A DNA stretch of 64,000 nt from Tunturiibacter empetritectus (GTDB lineage Bacteria > Acidobacteriota > Terriglobia > Terriglobales > Acidobacteriaceae). The translations under genes were made by a program, and so were the position numbers. Position 1 is the first letter of the stretch; each line of letters opens with the position of its first letter. Shown here in pieces: positions 44,699 to 52,414 of the stretch. The notes below the pieces were generated by a model that saw only the letters and a list, made by a program, of their open reading frames with translations, ran no database searches and was not told the origin of the DNA. The stretch lies in NCBI RefSeq assembly GCF_013410875.1, contig NZ_JACCCU010000001.1, forward strand, positions 2,170,001-2,234,000. Reading direction: 5' to 3'.

Positions 44699-45784
44699 TC
44701 AGGAGTTTACGAGGATGCGGTAGACCCATTGGGTAGGGGGCGGTGCTGGGGCCTGGGTGATGGCAACCAGATCTGAGTGTCGATCGCTCAGGCTGCAGGC
44801 TGGGTCGGTGTTGGCGGCGTCGCCGGTTAGCTGGAAAGCCTGGCAGCGGCATCCTCCAAAGTCGATCTCCTTGCGGTCACAGGCGGCGCAGGGGTCCTTC
44901 ATCCAGTCCTGGCCGCGGAAGCGGTTGAAGGCTGGAGATTGTGTCCAGAGCCATTCGAGGGAGTGGGTGCGGACGGAGTCGAAGTCCATGCCCGGGATGA
45001 TGGCGGCGGCGTGGCATGGAAGAGCGAGGCCGGCGGGGTCGATGAGCATCATCTGACGGCCCCAGCCACCGACGCAGGGCTTAGGGTAGCGGGCGTAGTA
45101 GTCCGGGAAGACGGCCTGGAGCTGGATGCGGCCGCTGAGGCGGGATTGGGCCTCTTGGATGAGTTGGACGGAGCGCTCTACTTGGCTGGGGGTGGGCATG
45201 AGCCGGTCACGGTTTTTGAGAGCCCAGCCGTAGTACTGGACGTGGGCGACTTCGATTCTTTGCGGTTCGAGGGACTCGGCGAGGGCGAGGATTTCTTCGA
45301 GGCGATCGAGGTTGTCGCGGTGGACGACTACGTTGACGGTGAAGGCTATGTCCTGCTGACGGATGAGGGCGGCAAGTTTGAGTTTGTTGGCGTGGGCGCG
45401 GGCTCCGGCGAATTCGTTGGCTTTTTCTTCGTCTGCGTCCTGGAGGCTTAGCTGGATGTGTTCGAGGCCTGCATCTTTGAGTTCGGTCATGCGGTCGGCG
45501 GTGAGGCCGAGGCCTGAGGTGATCATGTTGACGTAGAGGTTCGCTTCCCTGCCCGCTGCTACTAGTTGTGCGATGTCGGGTCGCGCCAGGGGTTCGCCTC
45601 CGGTGAGGTGGAGATGGAGGACGCCTAGAGCTGAAGCCTGGTGAAAGACTCTGGTCCAGTCTTCGGTTGATAGCTCGTTTGTCGCGGACTGCATCTGCAA
45701 GGGATTTGAGCAGTAGACGCAGTGCAGGGGGCAGCGATGGGTTACTTCGGCTACGAGGGAGAGTGGGCCTGGGAGTGTTGGCAT
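44699..45784 (-). CDS. pqqE: PqqA peptide cyclase PqqE (radical SAM)
   Basis: Radical SAM enzyme that links the Glu and Tyr side chains of PqqA in the first step of PQQ synthesis. 361 residues: AdoMet cluster motif C-x3-C-x2-C as Cys18, Cys22, Cys25 (RCPLHCVYC), followed by LHLHLTGGEPLARPDI, and a SPASM-type auxiliary-cluster region at the end (KPCVGGWGRQMMLIDPAG, ALPCHAAAIIPGM, DPCAACDRKEIDFGGCRCQAF). It acts with PqqD, encoded upstream, but a 294-base gap full of repeats separates them, unlike the tight spacing of the rest of the operon, so a separate promoter is possible. Confidence 0.95.
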   Translation of the reverse strand: MPTLPGPLSLVAEVTHRCPLHCVYCSNPLQMQSATNELSTEDWTRVFHQASALGVLHLHLTGGEPLARPDIAQLVAAGREANLYVNMITSGLGLTADRMTELKDAGLEHIQLSLQDADEEKANEFAGARAHANKLKLAALIRQQDIAFTVNVVVHRDNLDRLEEILALAESLEPQRIEVAHVQYYGWALKNRDRLMPTPSQVERSVQLIQEAQSRLSGRIQLQAVFPDYYARYPKPCVGGWGRQMMLIDPAGLALPCHAAAIIPGMDFDSVRTHSLEWLWTQSPAFNRFRGQDWMKDPCAACDRKEIDFGGCRCQAFQLTGDAANTDPACSLSDRHSDLVAITQAPAPPPTQWVYRILVNS

Positions 45785-45834
45785 TTGCGGCTTATAAGGA
45801 TTGTATGCCGGTTTAAGTGCGCCCTGCGCGGGCA

Positions 45835-45942
45835 GCGGTCACTTCGTGACGCGTATACCCCTTCGGTTGGCGCTCCCGTTGGTCGCGATTAGGATTTTCT
45901 TCTGGCGAGGCGAAGCCGGTATACGTGTCACGAAGTGACCGC
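45835..45942. repeat. Long inverted repeat in the pqqD-pqqE gap
   Basis: Left arm 45835-45859 (starts GCGGTCACTTCGTGAC, ends GTATACC) and right arm 45918-45942 are reverse complements at 24 of 25 positions, 58 bases apart. Each arm also has an internal GTCAC-TTC-GTGAC hairpin. The 16-base core recurs at 51045-51060 behind mutS. In the pqq transcript it could fold into a large stem between pqqD and pqqE. Confidence 0.8.
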
Positions 45943-46000
45943 TCCGCGCGTAGCGGTCCCGGCCGGAAGGCCATCTTTTTTACTTCTTTCGCCGGTTACG

Positions 46001-46058
46001 ACAAGCAACGACAACAGCAACGGCAAATACGGGGATCCTTCACTGCGTTCAGGATGAC
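46001..46058 (+). repeat. 58-base hairpin repeat, copy downstream of pqqD
   Basis: ACAAGCAACGACAACAGCAA ... GGGGATCCTTCACTGCGTTC AGGATGAC, directly repeated at 44591-44648. Its end folds as ATCCT-(loop)-AGGAT, with inner CAC/GTG-type pairs. It lies 21 bases from the pqqD stop codon. The two copies bracket pqqE. Confidence 0.75.
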
Positions 46059-46078
46059 GACTTTATGAATGTGGGTGA

Positions 46079-46378
46079 TTACTTGTAGAGGAGAACGCTG
46101 CGTGCGTGGAGTTTGTCGAGGAACTGTCTTACCTCGGCGGCGATTTGCGCGGAGTCGGTTGCGGGGTGTTTTTGTTGGAGAAGCGCGGTAATCGCGTTTA
46201 TGGAAAGCTGTCCGTCGATGAGGCCGATGATCTCATTGGCTGCGCCCTTCAGGCGAAGTGCACCTTCCGGGACTAGAAGCATCGCTTCGTCGCGCGAGAC
46301 GGTGCGGACACGGCAGCCTACTGCAAGACGAGGGATTCTGGTGTCCGGGATTCTGGAGTTTGCGGTGGGCTCGCTCAT
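46079..46378 (-). CDS. pqqD: PQQ biosynthesis peptide chaperone PqqD
   Basis: RiPP recognition element that binds PqqA and presents it to PqqE. 99 residues: RLAVGCRVRTVSRDEAMLLVPEGALRLKGAANEIIGLIDGQLSINAITALLQQKHPATDSAQIAAEVRQFLDKLHARSVLL contains the L-N/A-x-x-A-x-x-I-L-x-L-x-D-G pattern typical of PqqD. Start ATG 46378 overlaps the stop of pqqC (ATGA), indicating coupled translation. Confidence 0.93.
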   Translation of the reverse strand: MSEPTANSRIPDTRIPRLAVGCRVRTVSRDEAMLLVPEGALRLKGAANEIIGLIDGQLSINAITALLQQKHPATDSAQIAAEVRQFLDKLHARSVLLYK

Positions 46379-47154
46379 GATGACTCGGGGCGGAAGATGT
46401 TGGGCTGTGGGGGGAGGGATCCCGGCTCGACGTAGCAGTAGTGCAGTGCGTCGAGTTGGGCCCAGAGCAGGGCGCACTTTCGCTCGAGGGAGTGGATTAC
46501 TAAGGATTGTAGTTGTGGCGTGACGGCGTGTTCGGCGGCGTAGTCGAAGGCGAAGGCGGCGTCTTCGGGAGCCTGGGTGAGACGGCCCTGAAAGTAGGCA
46601 AGACCGTTTTGCAGCCAGGGGTAGTGCTTCGCGAGAGCGTCCATGCGTAAGGCGATCAACTGTCCGGCGAATAACTCGGTGAGCGAGGAGGAGACGGCTT
46701 CGAGCAGGGTGTTATGGGTGACGAGGTCAATGTAGGCGTCGACGGCGTAGCGAACACCGGGGAGGATGGCCTGGGTGCTGATGACGTAGTCGCGGTCGAG
46801 TCCGGCAGCCTCTGCGAGTTGCAGCCACTTTTCGATACCGCCTGCACCGTCGCCGTCGTGATCCCCATCATGATCAACGATGCGTTTTCGCCATGCGCGG
46901 CGAAAGGCTACGTCTTCGGACTTGGAGAGGATGATGGCGTCTTTAATGGGAATGCGGCTCTGGTAGTAGAAACGATTCAGCACCCAGGCCTGCATCTGGC
47001 CGCGTGTTAGCTGGCCTGCATGCATGCGGATGTGGAAGGGGTGCTGGTGGTGATACATCGCCTCGCCTACCTGCTGGAGGCGCTGGCGCAGCTCGGTTTT
47101 ACTCAGTAGAACCGGCTCTGTTTGAGCTACAGCGTTATCTCTAGTCCGTCCCAT
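46375..47154 (-). CDS. pqqC: Pyrroloquinoline-quinone synthase PqqC
   Basis: Cofactor-free oxidase for the last step, ring closure and eight-electron oxidation to PQQ. 259 residues of the haem-oxygenase-like fold: YHHQHPFHIRMHAGQLTRGQMQAWVLNRFYYQSRIPIKDAIILSKSED, VRYAVDAYIDLVTHNTLLEAVSSSLTELFAGQLIALRMDALAKHYPWL, and FAFDYAAEHAVTPQLQ, with His/Arg/Tyr active-site residues of the family. It starts 28 bases inside the 3' end of pqqB behind a GGAGG site. Confidence 0.95.
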   Translation of the reverse strand: MGRTRDNAVAQTEPVLLSKTELRQRLQQVGEAMYHHQHPFHIRMHAGQLTRGQMQAWVLNRFYYQSRIPIKDAIILSKSEDVAFRRAWRKRIVDHDGDHDGDGAGGIEKWLQLAEAAGLDRDYVISTQAILPGVRYAVDAYIDLVTHNTLLEAVSSSLTELFAGQLIALRMDALAKHYPWLQNGLAYFQGRLTQAPEDAAFAFDYAAEHAVTPQLQSLVIHSLERKCALLWAQLDALHYCYVEPGSLPPQPNIFRPESS

Positions 47155-48041
47155 GCCACCTCCCAGCCTGCGTCCTCGACGGTGCGACGCTCTGAACTTT
47201 GTTCCTGCAAGATCGGGTTGGTGTTGTTGATGTGGGTGTAGATTTTGCGTGTGCTGACGAGATCTTTGAGGGTTGCGAGAGAGCCTTCCGGACCGTGTAT
47301 TGGAAGGTGGCCCATGGAGCGGGCTAATGGTGTTCCGGGTTGGATCTTCTGTAGTTCGTCATCGCTCCAAAACGTTCCATCTATGAAGATAGTGGAAGAT
47401 GTGGAGAGACGCTCCTTCAAGGAAGGGGTGATCGCGGGTAGCGCTGGGAGATAGGCTGCTCGGGCTCCTTGAAGATCTTCAAGGAGCAGACCGATCGTCG
47501 CGCCGGTTGGGTCGAGAGAGGCGCGGTCTGTTTCGCTGATGTAGGTTGGCAGATTGTTTGATAACGCAATCGGCGTGCAGATGAGGCCGTCGCCGGCGTG
47601 AAAGCTGACGCCGGGCTCGATCTCTGTCCAACGGCTTTGTCCGGGGAGGCGATCGAGCATCTGGAAGAAGCTGTTTTTTTTCAGAATGCTGGTGACCGGA
47701 CGGGTTGCGTAGATGCGGACCGGGGTGAACTCGCGCATGAGGAGGAGGCCGAGGATGTGATCGAGGTCGGCGCTGGTCAGGATGATTCCAGCGACAGGGG
47801 TGTTGCGGAGTCCTTTTACGGGGTCTGGGTGGAGTTCAGGATTGTTGATGAGTTGTTGGCGAAGGTCGGGGGAGGCGTTGATAAGGAACCACACGTCGTC
47901 ATCTGCGCTGACGGCTAGTTGCGACTGGGTTCTGGGTTGGATGTTGGGATGGTTTTGCCGAGTGGCGGAACAGTTCGTGCAGGTACAGTTCCATTGAGGA
48001 AGGCCGCCACCTGCGGCGGCCCCCAGGACTTTAATCCTCAC
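47127..48041 (-). CDS. pqqB: PQQ biosynthesis protein PqqB
   Basis: Metallo-beta-lactamase-fold enzyme implicated in hydroxylating the cross-linked Glu-Tyr intermediate. 304 residues: VLGAAAGGGLPQWNCTCTNC with the characteristic cysteine motif, FLINASPDLRQQL, ILTSADLDHILGLLLMREF (metal-site Asp-x-Asp-His), IFIDGTFWSDDEL and THINNTNPILQ. The start is a GTG 11 bases after the pqqA stop, behind a hairpin that could limit readthrough and translation relative to pqqA. Confidence 0.94.
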   Translation of the reverse strand: MRIKVLGAAAGGGLPQWNCTCTNCSATRQNHPNIQPRTQSQLAVSADDDVWFLINASPDLRQQLINNPELHPDPVKGLRNTPVAGIILTSADLDHILGLLLMREFTPVRIYATRPVTSILKKNSFFQMLDRLPGQSRWTEIEPGVSFHAGDGLICTPIALSNNLPTYISETDRASLDPTGATIGLLLEDLQGARAAYLPALPAITPSLKERLSTSSTIFIDGTFWSDDELQKIQPGTPLARSMGHLPIHGPEGSLATLKDLVSTRKIYTHINNTNPILQEQSSERRTVEDAGWEVAWDGLEITL

Positions 48042-48043
48042 GG

Positions 48044-48061
48044 GAACTCTGCTTAGAGTTC
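48044..48061 (-). promoter_or_regulatory. Hairpin over the pqqA stop codon
   Basis: GAACTCT (48044-48050) and AGAGTTC (48055-48061) form a perfect 7-bp stem with a 4-base loop that contains the pqqA stop codon. It lies just before the pqqB GTG. Such stems are a plausible way to give more pqqA than downstream product. Confidence 0.6.
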
Positions 48062-48139
48062 TACGGGAGCGTAGGAGTTGATCTCGCAGTTAAGGGTAAT
48101 TTCTTCAAAGTCGGGCGTGGCCCAGGTCGACTGTGTCAT
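48053..48139 (-). CDS. pqqA: PQQ precursor peptide PqqA
   Basis: Precursor peptide of 28 residues; its Glu and Tyr carbons become PQQ. Start MTQSTWATPDFEEI; the core CEINSYAPVE has the required Glu-x3-Tyr spacing (Glu19, Tyr23). GAGAGG lies 5 bases before the ATG. First gene of the pqqABCDE operon. The peptide is too short for ordinary gene callers, and the sequence outside the core differs from the Pseudomonas and Methylobacterium peptides, but position, length and motif agree. Confidence 0.93.
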   Translation of the reverse strand: MTQSTWATPDFEEITLNCEINSYAPVEL

Positions 48140-48306
48140 GAGAACCTCTCGGGACGATCTAAGACTGCTGGCTATGAGTGTACCGCATTGGGCTTTGGGT
48201 TTGGGTAAAAGTAAAACAGACAACTGCGTGCTGCGCGCACGGCGCGATCTGCTATCGAGGCTGACGCGCCTCCGGCGCCTATTGCCTTTGTGTGATTATG
48301 AATGGG

Positions 48307-50973
48307 ATGGCGAACGAGACAGTAACGAACTTTGCGGCAGAGGCGGCTGGGGCTACGCCGGCGATGCGGCAGTACTTTGCGGCGAAGGAGCAGTATCCCG
48401 ACTGTCTGTTGTTCTGCAGGATTGGGGATTTCTATGAGCTGTTCTATGAGGACGCGATTCTTGTGTCGCGTTTGCTGCAGCTTACGCTGACAGCACGAGA
48501 TCGCGAAAAGAAGCAGCCGATGTGCGGGGTTCCTTATCATGCGGCGGAGGTGTATCTGCAGAAGCTGCTGCGCATGGGATACAAGATTGCGCTGCTGGAG
48601 CAGATGGAGGATCCGAAGCTGACGAAGTCGGTGGTGCGGCGCGAGGTGACGCGCGTGCTGACGCCGGGAACTGCGCTCGATCCGACGCTGGGGGCGGAGC
48701 AGAGCAACTACCTGGCGAGCGTGGCGGTGTTGGGTGCGGGAGCGATGCAGAGTTGTGGGGTGGCGCTGCTGGACCTTTCGACGGGGGAGTTTCGGGCTAC
48801 TGAGTTTGCCGGGTCTGGTGGATGGGCGGCGCTGGTGGATGAGTTGGGACGGGTGCGGCCGGTGGAGTTGTTGTATGGGTCGGGGTTGTTGGGCGGTGTG
48901 AACCTGGCTGGCGAGAGTGAGACGGCGGTGGGACTGGATGCGATTCGGACGAAGACCGCGGTGGAGGAGTGGGTCTTTACGGCAGAGTATGCGGTGCCGC
49001 TGGTGCGAAATCACTTCAAAGTGCACTCGCTGGATGGGATGGGGCTGGGAGGACACGAGGCGGCAGCGGTGGCGGCTGGGGCTCTGCTGCACTATATGCG
49101 GGCGACCAAGCAGGGTGGGCTGGAGCACGTGGATGGACTGCGGTTTTATGAGCGGTCTACTTGCCTGGAGCTTGACGCGGTGAGTGTGCGGAACCTGGAG
49201 TTGGTGGAGCCGCTGTTCTCTGGTGAGTCGGCGCAGACTACGCTCTTTTACACGATGGACGCTTGTTGTACTCCGATGGGAAAACGTTTGTTGCGTGCGT
49301 CGCTGCTGCGGCCTGCGAGTGAGATGGGGGAGATTGAGGCTCGGCTGGAGGCGGTGGGGGAGGCTGCGGGAGATTTGCGTCGACGTGAAGATCTGCGGCG
49401 GTCGATGGATGGTTTGCTGGACTTAGAGAGGCTGCTGGGGCGGGTCGCGCTGGATTCGGCTGGGCCGCGTGAGGTGATGGCTCTGGCGAAGACGCTTGGA
49501 TGTTTGCCTGGGGTGGTGGGGGCGGTTCGGCTGTTTGAGAGTGCAAGGTGGAGGGAGTTGGGGGAGAGCGTCGATCCTTTGGAGGACCTGCACGAGATGA
49601 TTGTGCGGACAATTGCGGAGGAGCCGCCGGTGTCGATTGGGGATGGTGGAGCGATTCGCGTGGGCGTCGATCCTGATTTGGATGAGCTGCGCGAGTTGAG
49701 CCGCAGTGGACGACAGGCGTTGGCGGCGATTGAAGAACGAGAGCGCGAACGGACTGGGATTGGATCATTAAAGGTGCGGTTCAATAACGTGTTCGGCTAC
49801 TACCTTGAGGTGACGAAGGCAAATGCCAAGGCGGTGCCGGCTGACTATGAGCGGAAGCAGACGCTGGTGAATGCGGAGCGATTTACGACGCCGGAGCTGA
49901 AGGAGTATGAGACGAAGATTTTGACGGCGCAGGAACGAAGTGGAGAGATTGAGCGAAGGATCTTTGCGGAGTTGCGAAGACAGTTGCTGGAGGCTGCAGG
50001 GCGGATGCGGGAGACGGCGAGGAAGATCGCGGAGATTGATCTGCTGGGGTGTTTTGGGCATTTGGCGGCGCTGCGTGGGTGGGTGCGGCCGCAGGTTGAG
50101 ATGTCGGGCGTGCTGGAGTTTGTGCAGGCACGGCATCCGGTGGTGGAGCGTCGGATGGAGGAGTCGGGTGGCGGGAGGTTTGTACCGAACTCCGTTCATC
50201 TGGACGCGGATGTGGGGCCAGCGGTGCTGCTGATTACCGGGCCGAATATGGGGGGAAAGAGCACGTATTTGCGCATGGCCGCGCTGCTGGTGGTGATGGC
50301 GCAGATGGGGAGCTTCGTTCCGGCCGAGGGGATGCGGCTGGGGTTGGTGGATCGGATCTACACGCGAATTGGTGCTAGCGATAATGTGGCGCGGGGGCGG
50401 TCTACGTTTATGGTCGAGATGACGGAGACGGCTGCGATTCTGAATACGGCGACGAACCGCTCTCTGGTACTGCTGGACGAGATGGGGCGCGGCACGGCGA
50501 CCTACGATGGATTGAGTTTGGCGTGGGCTACGGTGGAACACTTGCATGATCGGATTGGGGCGAGGACTCTGTTCGCGACGCACTATCATGAGCTGACGCT
50601 GCTCGCGGATCGGCTGGCTCGGTTGACGAATCTGCGCGTGACGGTGAAGGAGACTGCGGGGGGGATTGTGTTTCTGCACACGGTAGAGGCTGGGCCTGCC
50701 AGTAAGAGCTATGGGATCGAGGTTGCGCGGTTGGCGGGATTGCCGAGTGGCGTGATCGCGAGGGCTCGCGAGGTGTTGAAGGTGCACGAACGGGCGGAGA
50801 CGCAGCAGGTACGAGAGGCTTCACCGACTGAAGGCGTGCGGATGCAGATGACGATGTTTACTCCGCTTTCGCAGAAGATTGTGGATCGGCTGGCGGAGGC
50901 GGATGTGGATGGGTTGACTCCGAGGGATGCTTTGAATTTGTTGGCGGAGTTGCAGAGGGAGTTGAAAGGATGA
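48307..50973 (+). CDS. mutS: DNA mismatch repair protein MutS
   Basis: Mismatch recognition ATPase, 888 residues. Mismatch-contact motif Phe-x-Glu as GDFYELF (Phe42, Glu44) in the N-terminal domain; connector, core and clamp domains follow; ATPase domain with Walker A GPNMGGKSTYLR (about 645-655), LLDEMGRGTATYDGLSLAWA (Walker B and signature) and FATHYHELTLL. The C-terminal HhH/dimerisation tail is present. Start could be ATG 48298 or 48307; 48307 fits the family alignment. It diverges from pqqA. No mutL is adjacent. Confidence 0.95.
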   Translation: MANETVTNFAAEAAGATPAMRQYFAAKEQYPDCLLFCRIGDFYELFYEDAILVSRLLQLTLTARDREKKQPMCGVPYHAAEVYLQKLLRMGYKIALLEQMEDPKLTKSVVRREVTRVLTPGTALDPTLGAEQSNYLASVAVLGAGAMQSCGVALLDLSTGEFRATEFAGSGGWAALVDELGRVRPVELLYGSGLLGGVNLAGESETAVGLDAIRTKTAVEEWVFTAEYAVPLVRNHFKVHSLDGMGLGGHEAAAVAAGALLHYMRATKQGGLEHVDGLRFYERSTCLELDAVSVRNLELVEPLFSGESAQTTLFYTMDACCTPMGKRLLRASLLRPASEMGEIEARLEAVGEAAGDLRRREDLRRSMDGLLDLERLLGRVALDSAGPREVMALAKTLGCLPGVVGAVRLFESARWRELGESVDPLEDLHEMIVRTIAEEPPVSIGDGGAIRVGVDPDLDELRELSRSGRQALAAIEERERERTGIGSLKVRFNNVFGYYLEVTKANAKAVPADYERKQTLVNAERFTTPELKEYETKILTAQERSGEIERRIFAELRRQLLEAAGRMRETARKIAEIDLLGCFGHLAALRGWVRPQVEMSGVLEFVQARHPVVERRMEESGGGRFVPNSVHLDADVGPAVLLITGPNMGGKSTYLRMAALLVVMAQMGSFVPAEGMRLGLVDRIYTRIGASDNVARGRSTFMVEMTETAAILNTATNRSLVLLDEMGRGTATYDGLSLAWATVEHLHDRIGARTLFATHYHELTLLADRLARLTNLRVTVKETAGGIVFLHTVEAGPASKSYGIEVARLAGLPSGVIARAREVLKVHERAETQQVREASPTEGVRMQMTMFTPLSQKIVDRLAEADVDGLTPRDALNLLAELQRELKG

Positions 50974-51006
50974 TGTCCTGCCGGACAGGCCGCCTGCGCT
51001 TTGTCA

Positions 51007-51060
51007 CCCCATAAACGAGGACCTGTTTATGGGGACCCCGATTCGCGGTCACTTCGTGAC
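51007..51060. repeat. Hairpin plus REP-like element behind mutS
   Basis: CCCCATAAAC (51007-51016) pairs perfectly with GTTTATGGGG (51025-51034). It is followed by GCGGTCACTTCGTGAC (51045-51060), the same 16 bases found in both arms of the inverted repeat at 45835-45942. The first stem may end the mutS transcript, although no T-run follows. Confidence 0.65.
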
Positions 51061-51125
51061 TTGTATATCTTTTCTTGGTGATGTTTGATGCTTGGGTTCC
51101 GGGCTTTGCCCGGTTTGGAGGCTTG

Positions 51126-52319
51126 GTGAAGAGCATGGTGGTGGCTGGAGTGATGAGTGGGACATCGGCTGATGGGGTAGATGTCGCGATCTGCAGGATC
51201 TCCCCTGCGTTCAAGGTAGGTGGAACGCCACGGATCAAGCTGATTGGACATCTTGGGATGGCCTATCCGAAGACTGTGCGAGCGGCAGTGTTGTGTGCGA
51301 TGGATGCAGATGCGATCTCGGTGGCCGAGCTTGCGCGGTTGAACTGGCGCTTGGGTGAGGTGTATGCCGAAGCAGTGGCGAAGGCTCAGGAGAAGTTTGG
51401 AGTGAAGGCGAAGCTGGTGGGTTGTCATGGGCAAACGGTGTACCACCAAGGGGCTTCGCAGACGTATCTCGGGAGGGCGATGCGCGCCACTTGGCAGATG
51501 GGCGAGGCAGCGGTGATTGCCGAGAAGCTGCGGGCGACTGTGGTGAGCGATTTCAGGCCGGGAGATCTGGCTGCCGGCGGGCAGGGGGCTCCGCTGGTGC
51601 CGATGCTGGACTACTGCATGTTTCGTTCGGCGAAGGTGAGCAGGGTGTTGTTGAATCTTGGGGGGATTGGGAATTTGACGGCTATTCCGGCGGAGGCTGG
51701 TCCCGATGGGCTGATGGCGTTTGATACGGGACCGGGAAACATGGTGATCGACGCCTGCATGAAGAGACTGTACGAACGAGAGTTCGATCGTGGTGGAGCT
51801 GTGGCTCGAACGGGCACAGTGTTGCGGAATGTGGTGGAGAAGATTTTGCAGGAACCGTACTTCTCTGCCCTTCCACCGAAGTCTTGCGGGCGGGAGCAGT
51901 TTGGTGAGGTGTTTGTTTCGCGCTTTATCGCGATGTGCCGGGAGGCTGGAGGACGCGAAGACCGGGATGAAGATGTGGTGGCTACAGCAACAGCGTTGAC
52001 GGCTGCTTCGGTTGTAGACGCTTACCGGCGATTTGTTAGGGGGCATGTGGGGCAGGCTGCACCTTCATCTCGGGTGGAGTTTGTGGTTGCAGGCGGTGGG
52101 ACAAAGAATGCTTTGTTGATGAGTATGTTGACCGAAGCGCTTGGGGCGATGGGAGTGAAGGTACGGTTGATGGATGAGTTGGGGATTCCGGCGCAGGCCA
52201 AGGAGGCCGTGGCGTTTGCGCTGTTGGCCTGGTTGAGGTGGAATGGGCTGCCGGGGAACATCCCTGTTGCTACCGGGGCTGGGAGGTCCGTGGTTTTGGG
52301 AAAGGTGACGCATGGATAG
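51126..52319 (+). CDS. anmK: Anhydro-N-acetylmuramic acid kinase
   Basis: Phosphorylates and opens 1,6-anhydro-MurNAc from recycled cell wall to MurNAc 6-phosphate. 397 residues: VVAGVMSGTSADGVDVAICRI (phosphate loop and catalytic Asp), VGCHGQTVYHQ, FRPGDLAAGGQGAPLVPMLDYCMFR, LLNLGGIGNLTAIP, AFDTGPGNMVID, VVAGGGTKNALLM and IPAQAKEAVAFALLAW are all AnmK blocks. GTG 51126 is 4 bases and ATG 51135 is 13 bases behind GGAGG; either could be the start. It is followed by a solute-binding protein gene. Confidence 0.93.
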   Translation: MKSMVVAGVMSGTSADGVDVAICRISPAFKVGGTPRIKLIGHLGMAYPKTVRAAVLCAMDADAISVAELARLNWRLGEVYAEAVAKAQEKFGVKAKLVGCHGQTVYHQGASQTYLGRAMRATWQMGEAAVIAEKLRATVVSDFRPGDLAAGGQGAPLVPMLDYCMFRSAKVSRVLLNLGGIGNLTAIPAEAGPDGLMAFDTGPGNMVIDACMKRLYEREFDRGGAVARTGTVLRNVVEKILQEPYFSALPPKSCGREQFGEVFVSRFIAMCREAGGREDRDEDVVATATALTAASVVDAYRRFVRGHVGQAAPSSRVEFVVAGGGTKNALLMSMLTEALGAMGVKVRLMDELGIPAQAKEAVAFALLAWLRWNGLPGNIPVATGAGRSVVLGKVTHG

Positions 52320-52414
52320 TGAAAGAACAGGCTGGGATCAAGGCAAGCTGCATGCTTTCTAAGCTTCATTCTGTTCAGGGTGGCGACGGGTCGTTGCTGG
52401 ATAGAAGATGCCAG

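Noticed and set aside
45785..46078. Possible mobile element from the inverted repeat between pqqD and pqqE
   Set aside because: Only 58 bases between arms, no transposase frame and no target duplication seen; fits a REP-like element better.
49768..50787. 339-codon minus-strand frame opposite mutS
   Set aside because: His/Arg/Pro/Gln-rich product, antisense shadow of the MutS ATPase domain.
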